Shown here: positions 16,783 to 24,826 of the stretch, piece after piece
Position numbering within the stretch: position 1 is the stretch's first letter
Layout: the number at the start of each line of letters is the position of its first letter
NCBI GenBank assembly: GCA_024637275.1
Contig: JAGXFS010000129.1
Span: 1-38,117 of the forward strand
Direction: 5' to 3'
DNA length: 38,117 nt
Source of the DNA: Acidimicrobiia bacterium
GTDB lineage: Bacteria; Actinomycetota; Acidimicrobiia; Spongiisociales; JAENVV01
Notes under the pieces: model-generated
Told to the model about the DNA's origin: nothing
Database searches by the model: none
Seen by the model: the letters and a program-made list of their open reading frames with translations, nothing else
Translations under genes and position numbers: made by a program

Positions 16783-17135
16783 TTAGTCACGCCAAATCAG
16801 TTTGGTGGCCAATCGCACGTAACCGGGGAGGGCGTCGATGGCGTCGGCCCGATCGACAATCCGTGGCTCTTCCAATTCGAGCTCTTCTCCTCCGTACTCG
16901 AGGGTCGCCCGGCCATCGGCCACTACTTTCTTAACCCGTCGGTACCCGAACCGTAGGTGAGCGCAAACACCACTTCGTTACGTCGCGGGAAGGCGTTTAG
17001 CGAAATCCGGTACTCCCGCCCCGACGTACGTCCTCGATGCCGAATCGCCGCGAACGGCGGCTGGTCGGCTCGCCCGATCATGAGCCGGTTCGTGACTCGC
17101 TTGTTGAACTTCCCAAGAGAAATGGGAATCGGCAT
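16783..17135 (-). pseudogene. Deazaflavin (F420)-dependent nitroreductase family, frameshifted
   Basis: The 70-residue minus-strand ORF (MPIPISLGKFNKRVTN...) has the core of DUF385/Ddn-type F420-dependent oxidoreductases, including RHRGRTSGREY and VFALTYGSGTD. It stops abruptly after TDGLRK. Reading on in another frame restores a typical C-terminus: VVADGRATLEYGGEELELE, then PRIVDRADAIDALPGYVRLATKLIWRD, then TAA at 16783-16785. One missing base near 16936-16940 explains the break, either a T that would give the family's usual TDWV or one G of a short G run. AAGGAG lies five bases before the ATG, so initiation looks intact. It could be a young pseudogene or a sequencing error. Confidence 0.8.
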
Positions 17136-17166
17136 GCGTCTCCTTCTCCACTCCGAAGCTACCCGC

Positions 17167-17172
17167 TAGCCT
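17167..17172 (+). promoter_or_regulatory. -10 box for the biotin carboxylase gene
   Basis: TAGCCT ends nine bases before ATG 17182. There is no Shine-Dalgarno sequence, so the message is leaderless or nearly so. Confidence 0.5.
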
Positions 17173-17181
17173 CGCCCCACA

Positions 17182-19140
17182 ATGATTTCCAAGCTTCTGA
17201 TAGCCAACCGAGGCGAGATTGCGCGTCGCATCATTCGCACGTGCACCGAGATGGGTATTTCTACTGTCGCAGTTTTCTCCGACGCCGATGCCAGCGCCCC
17301 GTTCGTGGCTGAGGCGGACGAAGCCATCGCTCTGGGCGGCAACACACCTGCTGAGTCGTACCTCAGGGGCGACGCCATCATCGCGGCCGCCGTGACGACC
17401 GGCGCCGATGCCATCCATCCCGGATACGGCTTTCTGGCGGAGAACGCGGATTTCGCTGAGGCATGTTCCGCAGCCAATCTGATCTTCATCGGGCCGTCCC
17501 CGTCGGCAATCGCCAAGATGGGCGACAAGCTGGCGGCCAAGGAAATCGCTGAGGCGGCAGACGTCCCAACCCTTCGCAGCGTCGAGGTCGGCCAGACGAA
17601 CCTGGCGCACGCCACCGAACAAGCTGAATCAATCGGCTACCCCGTCCTCGTCAAAGCGTCGGCGGGGGGGGGTGGCAAAGGCATGCGGATCGTGCGGTCA
17701 CCCGAACTCCTGAGCGAATCGATCGAGAGCGCGGTGCGCGAAGCGGAGGCAGCGTTCGGCAACGGAACCGTTTTTCTCGAAAAGTATCTTGACGCCCCCC
17801 GCCACATCGAAATCCAGGTATTCGGCGACAACCACGGGACCTTGACCCATCTGTTTGAACGCGAGTGTTCAATCCAACGCCGTCACCAAAAGATCGTCGA
17901 AGAGAGCCCATCGACTGCACTCACCGCCTCTCAACGAGCCGAGATGGGTGCTGCCGCGCTCAAAGTCTGTAAAGCCGTGGACTACGTAGGCGCCGGGACG
18001 GTCGAATTCCTATTCAGCGACGACCGCTTCTACTTCCTCGAGATGAACACCCGACTGCAAGTCGAACATCCGGTGACGGAGCTAGTTACCGGTTTGGACC
18101 TGGTCCGGTTGCAGATCGAGGTTGCGGAAGGGTCGCCACTCCCCCCCGAAGCCGTCTCACCGATCATCAAGGGTCACGCGATCGAAGCGAGGCTCTACGC
18201 AGAAGATCCTCGAAACGAATACTTGCCTTCGATCGGAAGGATCGAACGATTCCAGATCGACGGCGCCAGAGTCGACAGTGCCGTCGAAGCGGGCAGCGAA
18301 GTTTCCGTCTTCTATGACCCGATGATTGCCAAGGTTGTCGTGCATGCGCAGTCGCGTCGCGATGCCATCCGACTACTGGCCCGATCGTTGGCTAGTGCCT
18401 CCATCCATGGCGTCACAACCAACCGCGACCTTCTGGTGGGAATCCTCACTCACGACGAGTTCGAAGCCGGTTCAACCGACACAGCATTCCTGGAACGGCA
18501 CCCGGCGAGCGTGCTCGCCATTCCCCGGGCTGGTGCGAGCGCCACGCGCCGCCACGCTGTGGCAGCCGCCCTGGTTGGGCAGCACCAGAGACGATCCAAC
18601 GCCACCGTCCTGTCGGACGTACCAACGGGTTGGCGCAACAGTCCATCGCAGCCTCAGAGTATTTCCTTTATGACCGAGCACGGCGAAATGCACGTCTCGT
18701 ACTTGTTCACGAGACACGACCTTGAAGTCACCGTTGACGACCAACCCGAGGGGACGGATATTCACGCTCTGGGAGACGGACACGCGGACCTTCAATTCGG
18801 ATCGCAGCGCCTTCGATACCGGGTCGCAACCAAAGGCAACCGGTGGTTCGTCGACGGCCCTGACGGTTCTTCTTCGTTGGTTGAATCACCACGGTTCCCG
18901 ACCGCCGAAATTGAGTTGGCGCTTGGATCAATGATTTCGCCGATGCCTGGCAAGGTTATCCGTGTCGACGTCGGCGCCGGTGACGAAGTCGAAGCCGGTA
19001 CCAGTCTGGTCATCATCGAAGCAATGAAAATGGAACACACCGTTGCAGCACCAGCACACGGCACGGTTGCATCGGTGAACGTCACCGTAGGAGAACAGGT
19101 ACAGGCCGACCAGGTCCTGGTCGTAATCGACGCCGACTAG
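17182..19140 (+). CDS. Acyl-CoA carboxylase alpha subunit (biotin carboxylase + BCCP)
   Basis: This 652-residue biotin-dependent carboxylase subunit starts with a biotin carboxylase domain (about 1-445). Its landmarks are KLLIANRGEIARRI, the HPGYGFLAEN loop, the glycine-rich ATP loop KASAGGGGKGMR, and the catalytic EMNTRLQVEHPVTE. A linker region follows, and then a biotinyl domain (about 580-652) with the biotinylated lysine in EAMKMEHTV. This is the alpha-subunit organisation of methylcrotonyl-, propionyl- and acetyl-CoA carboxylases. With the MccB-like gene nearby, leucine breakdown is the best guess, but not proven. Its stop overlaps the convergent gene's stop within CTAG. Confidence 0.94.
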   Translation: MISKLLIANRGEIARRIIRTCTEMGISTVAVFSDADASAPFVAEADEAIALGGNTPAESYLRGDAIIAAAVTTGADAIHPGYGFLAENADFAEACSAANLIFIGPSPSAIAKMGDKLAAKEIAEAADVPTLRSVEVGQTNLAHATEQAESIGYPVLVKASAGGGGKGMRIVRSPELLSESIESAVREAEAAFGNGTVFLEKYLDAPRHIEIQVFGDNHGTLTHLFERECSIQRRHQKIVEESPSTALTASQRAEMGAAALKVCKAVDYVGAGTVEFLFSDDRFYFLEMNTRLQVEHPVTELVTGLDLVRLQIEVAEGSPLPPEAVSPIIKGHAIEARLYAEDPRNEYLPSIGRIERFQIDGARVDSAVEAGSEVSVFYDPMIAKVVVHAQSRRDAIRLLARSLASASIHGVTTNRDLLVGILTHDEFEAGSTDTAFLERHPASVLAIPRAGASATRRHAVAAALVGQHQRRSNATVLSDVPTGWRNSPSQPQSISFMTEHGEMHVSYLFTRHDLEVTVDDQPEGTDIHALGDGHADLQFGSQRLRYRVATKGNRWFVDGPDGSSSLVESPRFPTAEIELALGSMISPMPGKVIRVDVGAGDEVEAGTSLVIIEAMKMEHTVAAPAHGTVASVNVTVGEQVQADQVLVVIDAD

Positions 19141-19586
19141 TCGTCGTCTTGACTGTCCGCTAACTCGGTCGCCCGCGCATGATGGGCCTCCTGACGTCGT
19201 CGAAAAAATGACGAGCTTGGCAGCGGGCGCACCCTATCCATCCCGACGAGCGGTCGGCGGTACGAACTGGTGATGAGGACAACCCCAACCGCAAGAAAGA
19301 ACACGACGAGGAGCCCTCCGAAGGTTGCGTCAGTGCCTGCGGCCTTTACGCAACGATCCGTTGCTATCGATCCGTCGATCGACTCATCGATGTTCCCGGT
19401 CAACACTTCGTACATGGTTCCGCAGTGGTCGACCCGATCTATGACCGATCCATCATCGAGATACTGCTGGAACAGCACGATGTCTATCGGGTTGGCGAAG
19501 AGGGCCCATGCGCCGATGAGCAGGGTCGCGGCCACCACCAGGCGACCAAACATTCCGGACATATCCTTGAGGCTATCAAAGCTCAT
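19137..19586 (-). CDS. Small two-helix membrane protein of unknown function
   Basis: Starting at ATG 19584-19586, this is a 149-residue protein. It has one transmembrane helix near residues 13-33 (LVVAATLLIGAWALFA), an outside loop of about 60 residues with two cysteines (DHCGTMYEV and TDRCVKAAG) that could form a disulfide, and a second helix (FGGLLVVFFLAVGVVLITS). A basic cytoplasmic tail ends it. The upstream 113 residues in the track belong to the divergent gene's antisense and are rejected. The start codon overlaps that of the divergent DUF3152 gene if its first ATG is used. I do not recognise a family. Confidence 0.7.
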   Translation of the reverse strand: MSFDSLKDMSGMFGRLVVAATLLIGAWALFANPIDIVLFQQYLDDGSVIDRVDHCGTMYEVLTGNIDESIDGSIATDRCVKAAGTDATFGGLLVVFFLAVGVVLITSSYRRPLVGMDRVRPLPSSSFFRRRQEAHHARATELADSQDDD

Positions 19587-19605
19587 GAATAACATCCAAC
19601 TGTTT

Positions 19606-20454
19606 ATGGACCGTCCTCCCTCACATCGGAAAGCCGTTTTGATGCTGGCGGCGATCGCCGTTGCCGCCGCGTTCGTCATCCCACAACTCGGAACAGAGGC
19701 AACCCGAGCGACCCCCGAGCCTGGTCCGAATGACCAACCGACTACCAGCCAAAGCGTCGCTACATCGACGATGCCAGAGCTGGCGATGATCGAGCCATCC
19801 GCAGATGATGATCCACCAGAACCAACAGTTGACGCATCCTGTGCGACCGGGACGCCCCACCAGCCAACCGGCAACCTGGTCGTCGTACCAGGCGCCACGA
19901 CACCATCATCCGACGGGCCTATCAAAACCTATGTTGTTGAAGTTGAAGAGGGACTGGGTATCGATGCGGCCTGCTTTGCCGACCGGGTTCACCGGATCCT
20001 CGGCGACCCACGGTCGTGGGGCGGACGCGAAGGATTCGCGGTCCAGAGGGTTGATGTCGGCGAGCCCTCATTTCGAGTAACCCTTGCTTCGCCAGCGACC
20101 GTCGACGAGCGGTGCCGACCTCTCGTGACAGACGGTATCTATTCATGCTGGGACGCACAACGGGCCATGATCAACGTTTGGCGATGGGAGACGGGGACCG
20201 CCGATTACGCAGAGTCCCTGTGGGCCTATCAGATCTACGTGATCAATCACGAGGTCGGCCACGGGTTGAAACACGGTCATGTGAACTGCCCCGGACCGGG
20301 CGACCTGGCACCAGTCATGATGCAGCAAACGAAGGGCCTCGACGGGTGCTGGCAGAATGGCTGGCCGCTTGACGCAGAGATCGACGGTCCCCTAAGGGAG
20401 GAGCAACCTAGCGATCTGCCAGCAGGCGACGCCGAACCTCATCCCATTTCTTAG
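19606..20454 (+). CDS. DUF3152 family metalloprotease-like secreted protein
   Basis: Starting at ATG 19606 gives 282 residues: an N-terminal hydrophobic signal or anchor (AVLMLAAIAVAAAFVIP), a Thr/Pro-rich linker, and a C-terminal domain of about 165 residues with a zinc-protease motif HEVGHGLKHGH. That motif and four or more cysteines in the domain (AACF, ERCRP, YSCW, VNCPG) match actinobacterial DUF3152, whose activity has not been established as far as I know. An alternative start is ATG 19585, which overlaps the divergent start codon. The long upstream extension in the track is antisense to the neighbour. The 3' end overlaps the enoyl-CoA hydratase remnant by 47 bases. Confidence 0.82.
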   Translation: MDRPPSHRKAVLMLAAIAVAAAFVIPQLGTEATRATPEPGPNDQPTTSQSVATSTMPELAMIEPSADDDPPEPTVDASCATGTPHQPTGNLVVVPGATTPSSDGPIKTYVVEVEEGLGIDAACFADRVHRILGDPRSWGGREGFAVQRVDVGEPSFRVTLASPATVDERCRPLVTDGIYSCWDAQRAMINVWRWETGTADYAESLWAYQIYVINHEVGHGLKHGHVNCPGPGDLAPVMMQQTKGLDGCWQNGWPLDAEIDGPLREEQPSDLPAGDAEPHPIS

Positions 20455-21080
20455 CGGCTGATCCGGTCGTCTCAAGTTCGAGCATCAGCTCCTTGGTGGC
20501 GGCAACCGCTTCCGGTACCAGATCAAGTGATTGACGGGCCAACTCACGGGCCCTTGCCAGCGCCGAGCCATCGGGCACGATGATGTCGACGACTTCATGG
20601 CTGCCCAAACGATCGTTTAACAGCAACAACCGGCGGGTGCGCTCCGGACCGAGAGTCCGCAGCAAACGATCGATTCCGTCGGGTCGATACAAAAATCCCC
20701 AGCCGGGCTGCCGGGATCATAAAATAGGCTCCCTCACCCGCCACCCGCACATCGCAAGCGGCGGCCAATTCAACACCCGCCCCAAGACACGGGCCCTCAA
20801 TCGCCGCAATGGTAGGGACCGGTACACCCGCCAGGCGGTCAGCTGCTGCGGCCAAGCCGTCCTCGACCTCCAGATCGGCTTCGGTCATCGACAATTCGGA
20901 TAAATCAGCACCAGCGCTGAATACAGTGCTTGAACCGGTGAGGATAACGGCGCTCGATCCGGCCTCCACGAGCTCGTCTACGGCATCTGCCAGCGCCAAC
21001 ATGTCCGCCTTGGACAGAGCATTCCGCTTGTCGGGACGGTCCAAGCGAATTTCACCAACCGTTCCGTGCGTCGTTATCAT
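20408..21080 (-). pseudogene. Enoyl-CoA hydratase/isomerase family, frameshifted
   Basis: Two overlapping minus-strand ORFs together make one crotonase-family protein. The first (ATG 21080) carries IRLDRPDKRNALS, the oxyanion loop FSAGADLSEL and the GPCLGAGVELAAACDVR segment, then loses the frame after PAARLGI. The second frame resumes at LYRPDGIDRLLRTLG and runs through ERTRRLLLLNDRL to a normal C-terminus and a TAG at 20408. The break is at a run of five T (minus strand) near 20693-20697; one T fewer restores a continuous frame of about 224 residues. It is either a recent pseudogene or a homopolymer error. With the carboxylases it may once have served acyl-CoA breakdown. Confidence 0.82.
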
Positions 21081-21090
21081 CACCGGTTAT

Positions 21091-21321
21091 ATGACTCCCA
21101 TCAGCATTGAGTTCTGCCGGGCCTGAAACTACACCCCCCGTGCCGTGAGCATGGTCGAGGCAATCTTCGAAGAATTCGGACAGCAGTATGACATCCATCT
21201 GATCCCATCACGCGGTGGCCTATTCGAGGTGAAAGTCGACGGCATGTTGGTGTATTCGAAGCTGGAAACGGATCGCCACGCCGACTACGAAACCGATATC
21301 GCCCCGCATCTACGCGCTTAA
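21091..21321 (+). CDS. SelW/Rdx-family selenoprotein with in-frame TGA (putative)
   Basis: The ORF track misses this gene. From ATG 21091 to TAA 21319-21321 one frame is open except for a TGA at 21124-21126. With that TGA read as selenocysteine the protein is 76 residues. It begins ISIEFCRAUNYTPRA, which matches the Rdx (SelW/SelT/SelH) thioredoxin-like family, where bacterial homologues have YCxxCxYxPRA. The C-terminal half (IPSRGGLFEV, VDGMLVYSK) also matches. TGA falls exactly on the second redox cysteine, as in known CxxU selenoproteins, and a stem-loop lies directly behind it. The family is thought to act in thiol redox reactions. It is divergent from the hydratase remnant. The main alternatives are a point mutation or read error at a cysteine codon. 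Confidence 0.75.
21124..21154 (+). promoter_or_regulatory. Putative bacterial SECIS element
   Basis: The UGA is followed by CCGTGC-CGTGA-GCATGG (21138-21154), a six-base-pair stem with one G-U pair and a five-base loop. The loop has a G in its second position, and that G lies 18 bases after the UGA. Known bacterial SECIS elements sit in this position and have a G in the first two loop bases. It would recruit SelB to decode UGA as selenocysteine. The structure was folded by eye only. Confidence 0.6.
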
Positions 21322-21366
21322 CGCGCGGGCGGGCCGGCATCGCTAGCCAGGGGCTCTAAAGGGTAG

Positions 21367-21470
21367 ATCGTCACTATCGGGGTCACCCGTATTGCGAGAC
21401 GATAAGTCCTCAAGAGGACGCTGGGGAGTCCCGGGTTCTCGAAGGATGCCTGCTCTCCTCAGCCAGTAGA
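21367..21470 (+). promoter_or_regulatory. Structured 5' leader, candidate cis-regulatory RNA
   Basis: The 161-bp gap before the next gene holds three successive stems. ATCGTC/GACGAT (21367-21372 with 21398-21403) encloses a CGGG-GTCA-CCCG hairpin. GTCCT-CAAG-AGGAC (21406-21419) follows. A longer GCTGGGGAG arm (from 21420) can then pair with the CTCTC...CAGC segment near 21452-21463. The Shine-Dalgarno AAGGAG comes just after. I do not recognise a known riboswitch class in it. It could regulate the downstream small membrane protein. Confidence 0.4.
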
Positions 21471-21482
21471 AGGAGACACATC

Positions 21483-21908
21483 ATGGTCCTTCTCGATAGG
21501 CAACCACAGACTCGTCGGCACACGCCGCAAGCCGAGCCACCCAGGCCGTTCTGGGTACGGCAAGGGTTCTGGGCTTTGGTAGTTTTGACGGCGGTGATTG
21601 GCGCCATCGTCCTGTTCGGGATGAACGCCGAGGATCCAGTGCCCGTCGTCAACGAAACGGCCACCGTCTATGAAATGCTCCCAGAGTACGAAGTCGACAC
21701 GTTGGCAAATACGGCCGTCGCCGCCAAAGCGGGCGCTGCCGCCACCGGGATCGAAAGGTACGCCGGCCTGGACGCCAATCTCGACCCGGATACCCCCGCA
21801 TGGTGGATGCCCGAGTACGAAGTCGACACTCCCGCAGTCGACGCAACATTTGTGCCGTTCCACCGGTATGTCGGTAGCAGCGCCGCCGAGCTCGATCCCA
21901 ATCAGTAG
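21483..21908 (+). CDS. Small single-pass membrane protein with PEYEVDT repeat
   Basis: This 141-residue protein has AAGGAG seven bases before the ATG. It has a short basic, proline-rich cytoplasmic N-terminus, one transmembrane helix (FWALVVLTAVIGAIVLFGM, about 28-46), and an acidic outside domain of about 95 residues. The motif PEYEVDT occurs twice in it (about residues 61 and 103), each time after a hydrophobic residue pair. I do not recognise a family. It lies between the selenoprotein gene and the met operon and is convergent with metX, separated by a strong hairpin. Its leader appears highly structured. Confidence 0.72.
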   Translation: MVLLDRQPQTRRHTPQAEPPRPFWVRQGFWALVVLTAVIGAIVLFGMNAEDPVPVVNETATVYEMLPEYEVDTLANTAVAAKAGAAATGIERYAGLDANLDPDTPAWWMPEYEVDTPAVDATFVPFHRYVGSSAAELDPNQ

Positions 21909-21921
21909 CCAGTTACGACAT

Positions 21922-21954
21922 GATTCGAGCGACAACCAAGTTGTCGCTCGAATC
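21922..21954. terminator. Bidirectional terminator hairpin
   Basis: A perfect 15-base-pair inverted repeat, GATTCGAGCGACAAC with a three-base CAA loop, fills the gap between two convergent genes (stops at 21908 and 21956). No U-tract follows on either side, which is common for actinobacterial terminators. It could end transcription in both directions. Confidence 0.75.
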
Positions 21955-21955
21955 A

Positions 21956-23104
21956 CTATGCGAGAAAATCGACCAGCACGTCTGCGTAGAGCTCCGGCTC
22001 CAGCAGGAATGAGTCGTGACCCTTCTCGGACGAAACGATAACTCGGCGGGCGGCCACGCCCGCCTCACGCAACGCATCGAGCATGACCGCCTGATCTTCC
22101 GGGTAGTAACAAACGTCGGAGTCAATAGTGAAAAGCAGATAACGGTGGGGTCGGGATCGTTTGAGCAAGGTCGCCATATTGGATGCGCCTGCTTCTTCGA
22201 GCAGGTCGAAATGCTGCCAGGCAGTCATCAGCCGAATGTACGTATTGGCGTCAAATCGTTCCAGGAACTTCTGTCCCTGGTGCCACATGTACGACTCCAG
22301 CGGCGAACGAATCTGATATCCGGCCGGGCCGGTTCCCTCGTTGACCTCGCCCCGAGCGCGAAACCTCATCGCTTCAAGAGATACAAATGTTTTATGGCCG
22401 ATCATTCTCGCCAGAGCCAGGCCCTGATCTGGTTTCGGTCGTCCGTAGTAGTCGCCGCCGTTAAAGTTCGGATCGTTCAAGATGGCGTTGGTTTGTTCAA
22501 AGTTGTAGAGAAACTGCAAAGACGAAGTGAACAGTCCGGATGCCACCGGAACAACACGTTCCACCCGGTCGGGGTATCGGGTCGCAAGGCTCATGCACAT
22601 CATGCCGCCGACCGACGGCCCGATCACCGTGTGGAGCTTGTCGATCCCCAAGTGGTCGAGCACCAGCATCTGGACGTCAACGATGTCAGAGAACGTAACC
22701 TCGGGAAACCCACCACCGTAGGGCAATCCCGTCGCGGGATTCAGCGAGGTTGGGCCGGTTGAGCCGTAACACCCTCCGAGGTAGTTGACGCAGATGACCA
22801 TAAACCGGTCGGTGTCGATCGTGCGTCCCGGACCCATCCAGCCAGGCCACCAACCCACCTGGCATTCGTCGCTCCACAGATCAACTCCGGGGACAGACGG
22901 GTTGATGCCGGACGGGTTCTGCGACCCTGTCAGGGCGTGAAAGAGGAGTATGACGTTTGATCGATCAGCGTTCGGCTTCCCGTACGTTTGGTACGCCTGC
23001 CGAACGGCAGGGAGTGTCTCGCCATTCTGCAATTTGTACGGCAGGAGCTCGGGCGGGAGGTCGTAGAACTCAGTCGAGCTAGGGAGCGCATCGGGATCGA
23101 TCAT
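21956..23104 (-). CDS. metX: Homoserine O-acetyltransferase
   Basis: This 382-residue alpha/beta-hydrolase-fold enzyme transfers an acyl group from acyl-CoA to homoserine, committing it to methionine synthesis. The nucleophilic serine is in GPSVGGMMCMS, the aspartate in the DSDVCY segment and the histidine in EKGHDSFLLE near the C-terminus. The conserved NYLGGCYGSTGP loop is also present. The acyl donor (acetyl- or succinyl-CoA) cannot be decided by eye. It lies 54 bp downstream of metY, with a long hairpin in between, and follows a SAM riboswitch, so it is controlled by methionine status. A TAGGCT box ten bases before the ATG could give a second promoter. Confidence 0.93.
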   Translation of the reverse strand: MIDPDALPSSTEFYDLPPELLPYKLQNGETLPAVRQAYQTYGKPNADRSNVILLFHALTGSQNPSGINPSVPGVDLWSDECQVGWWPGWMGPGRTIDTDRFMVICVNYLGGCYGSTGPTSLNPATGLPYGGGFPEVTFSDIVDVQMLVLDHLGIDKLHTVIGPSVGGMMCMSLATRYPDRVERVVPVASGLFTSSLQFLYNFEQTNAILNDPNFNGGDYYGRPKPDQGLALARMIGHKTFVSLEAMRFRARGEVNEGTGPAGYQIRSPLESYMWHQGQKFLERFDANTYIRLMTAWQHFDLLEEAGASNMATLLKRSRPHRYLLFTIDSDVCYYPEDQAVMLDALREAGVAARRVIVSSEKGHDSFLLEPELYADVLVDFLA

Positions 23105-23120
23105 GAGAGAGAGCAGCCTA

Positions 23121-23147
23121 GGCGGGAGGCTGCGATAGCCTCCCGCC
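23121..23147 (-). terminator. Intercistronic hairpin between metY and metX
   Basis: GGCGGGAGGCT-GCGAT-AGCCTCCCGCC is a perfect 11-base-pair stem between the metY stop and the metX start. There is no U-tract. It may partly terminate the message or protect upstream RNA so that metY and metX are made in different amounts. Confidence 0.55.
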
Positions 23148-23158
23148 CGGCTACGAGG

Positions 23159-24589
<1,431 letters not shown>

Positions 24590-24599
24590 TCATTGGAGC

Positions 24600-24716
24600 G
24601 GAGGAACTTCGGACCTTGGTCATTCGCTAACCCCTTCTCATCGATCAGGCATTGGCACCAGCCGAACTGGTTGCCGCGGTTTCAAAGGGCCTGTCCCTCC
24701 ACCGCTCTTGATAAGT
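24600..24716 (-). ncRNA. SAM-clan riboswitch, SAM-IV-like pseudoknot
   Basis: On the minus strand the core reads CTTATCAAGAGCGGTGGAGG, then a GGCCC...TGAAACC kink-turn half and GGCAACC, all hallmark SAM-I-clan sequences. P1 is CTTATC (24715-24710) with GATGAG (24642-24637). P2 is GCGGT with ACCGC, and P3 is ACCAG-UUCGG-CUGGU. No P4 stem is seen in the junction. Downstream of P1, GGTTA-GCGAA-TGACC can form a hairpin, and CCGAA (24612-24608) is perfectly complementary to the P3 loop UUCGG (24666-24662). That layout is that of SAM-IV or SAM-I/IV riboswitches. It should turn down metY-metX when SAM is high. The last part lies about 130 nt before the ATG. Confidence 0.9.
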
Positions 24717-24724
24717 ACCTGCGA

Positions 24725-24752
24725 AGTATGCCACGTCCCCGACGTTCGTCAA
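24725..24752 (-). promoter_or_regulatory. Promoter of the metY-metX riboswitch transcript
   Basis: TTGACG (24752-24747) and CATACT (24730-24725) on the minus strand are 16 bases apart, a good housekeeping-sigma promoter. The predicted start, near 24718, is two or three bases before the first paired base of the riboswitch. Confidence 0.7.
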
Positions 24753-24826
24753 GGCCCAACCTGCTCCGACTCGATCAATTCGGCTAAACAGTCAATGACC
24801 GCAACCGCACGGCGGATAGATAAAAG

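Noticed and set aside
21126-21321. Reading the SelW-like gene as a truncated protein starting at ATG 21151
   Set aside because: This would remove the redox motif and the first strand of the family, while the sequence before the TGA matches the family perfectly in the same frame.
21367-21470. Assigning the structured leader to a known riboswitch (TPP, cobalamin, glycine, c-di-AMP, ykoK, fluoride)
   Set aside because: None of the conserved core sequences of these classes could be found in it.
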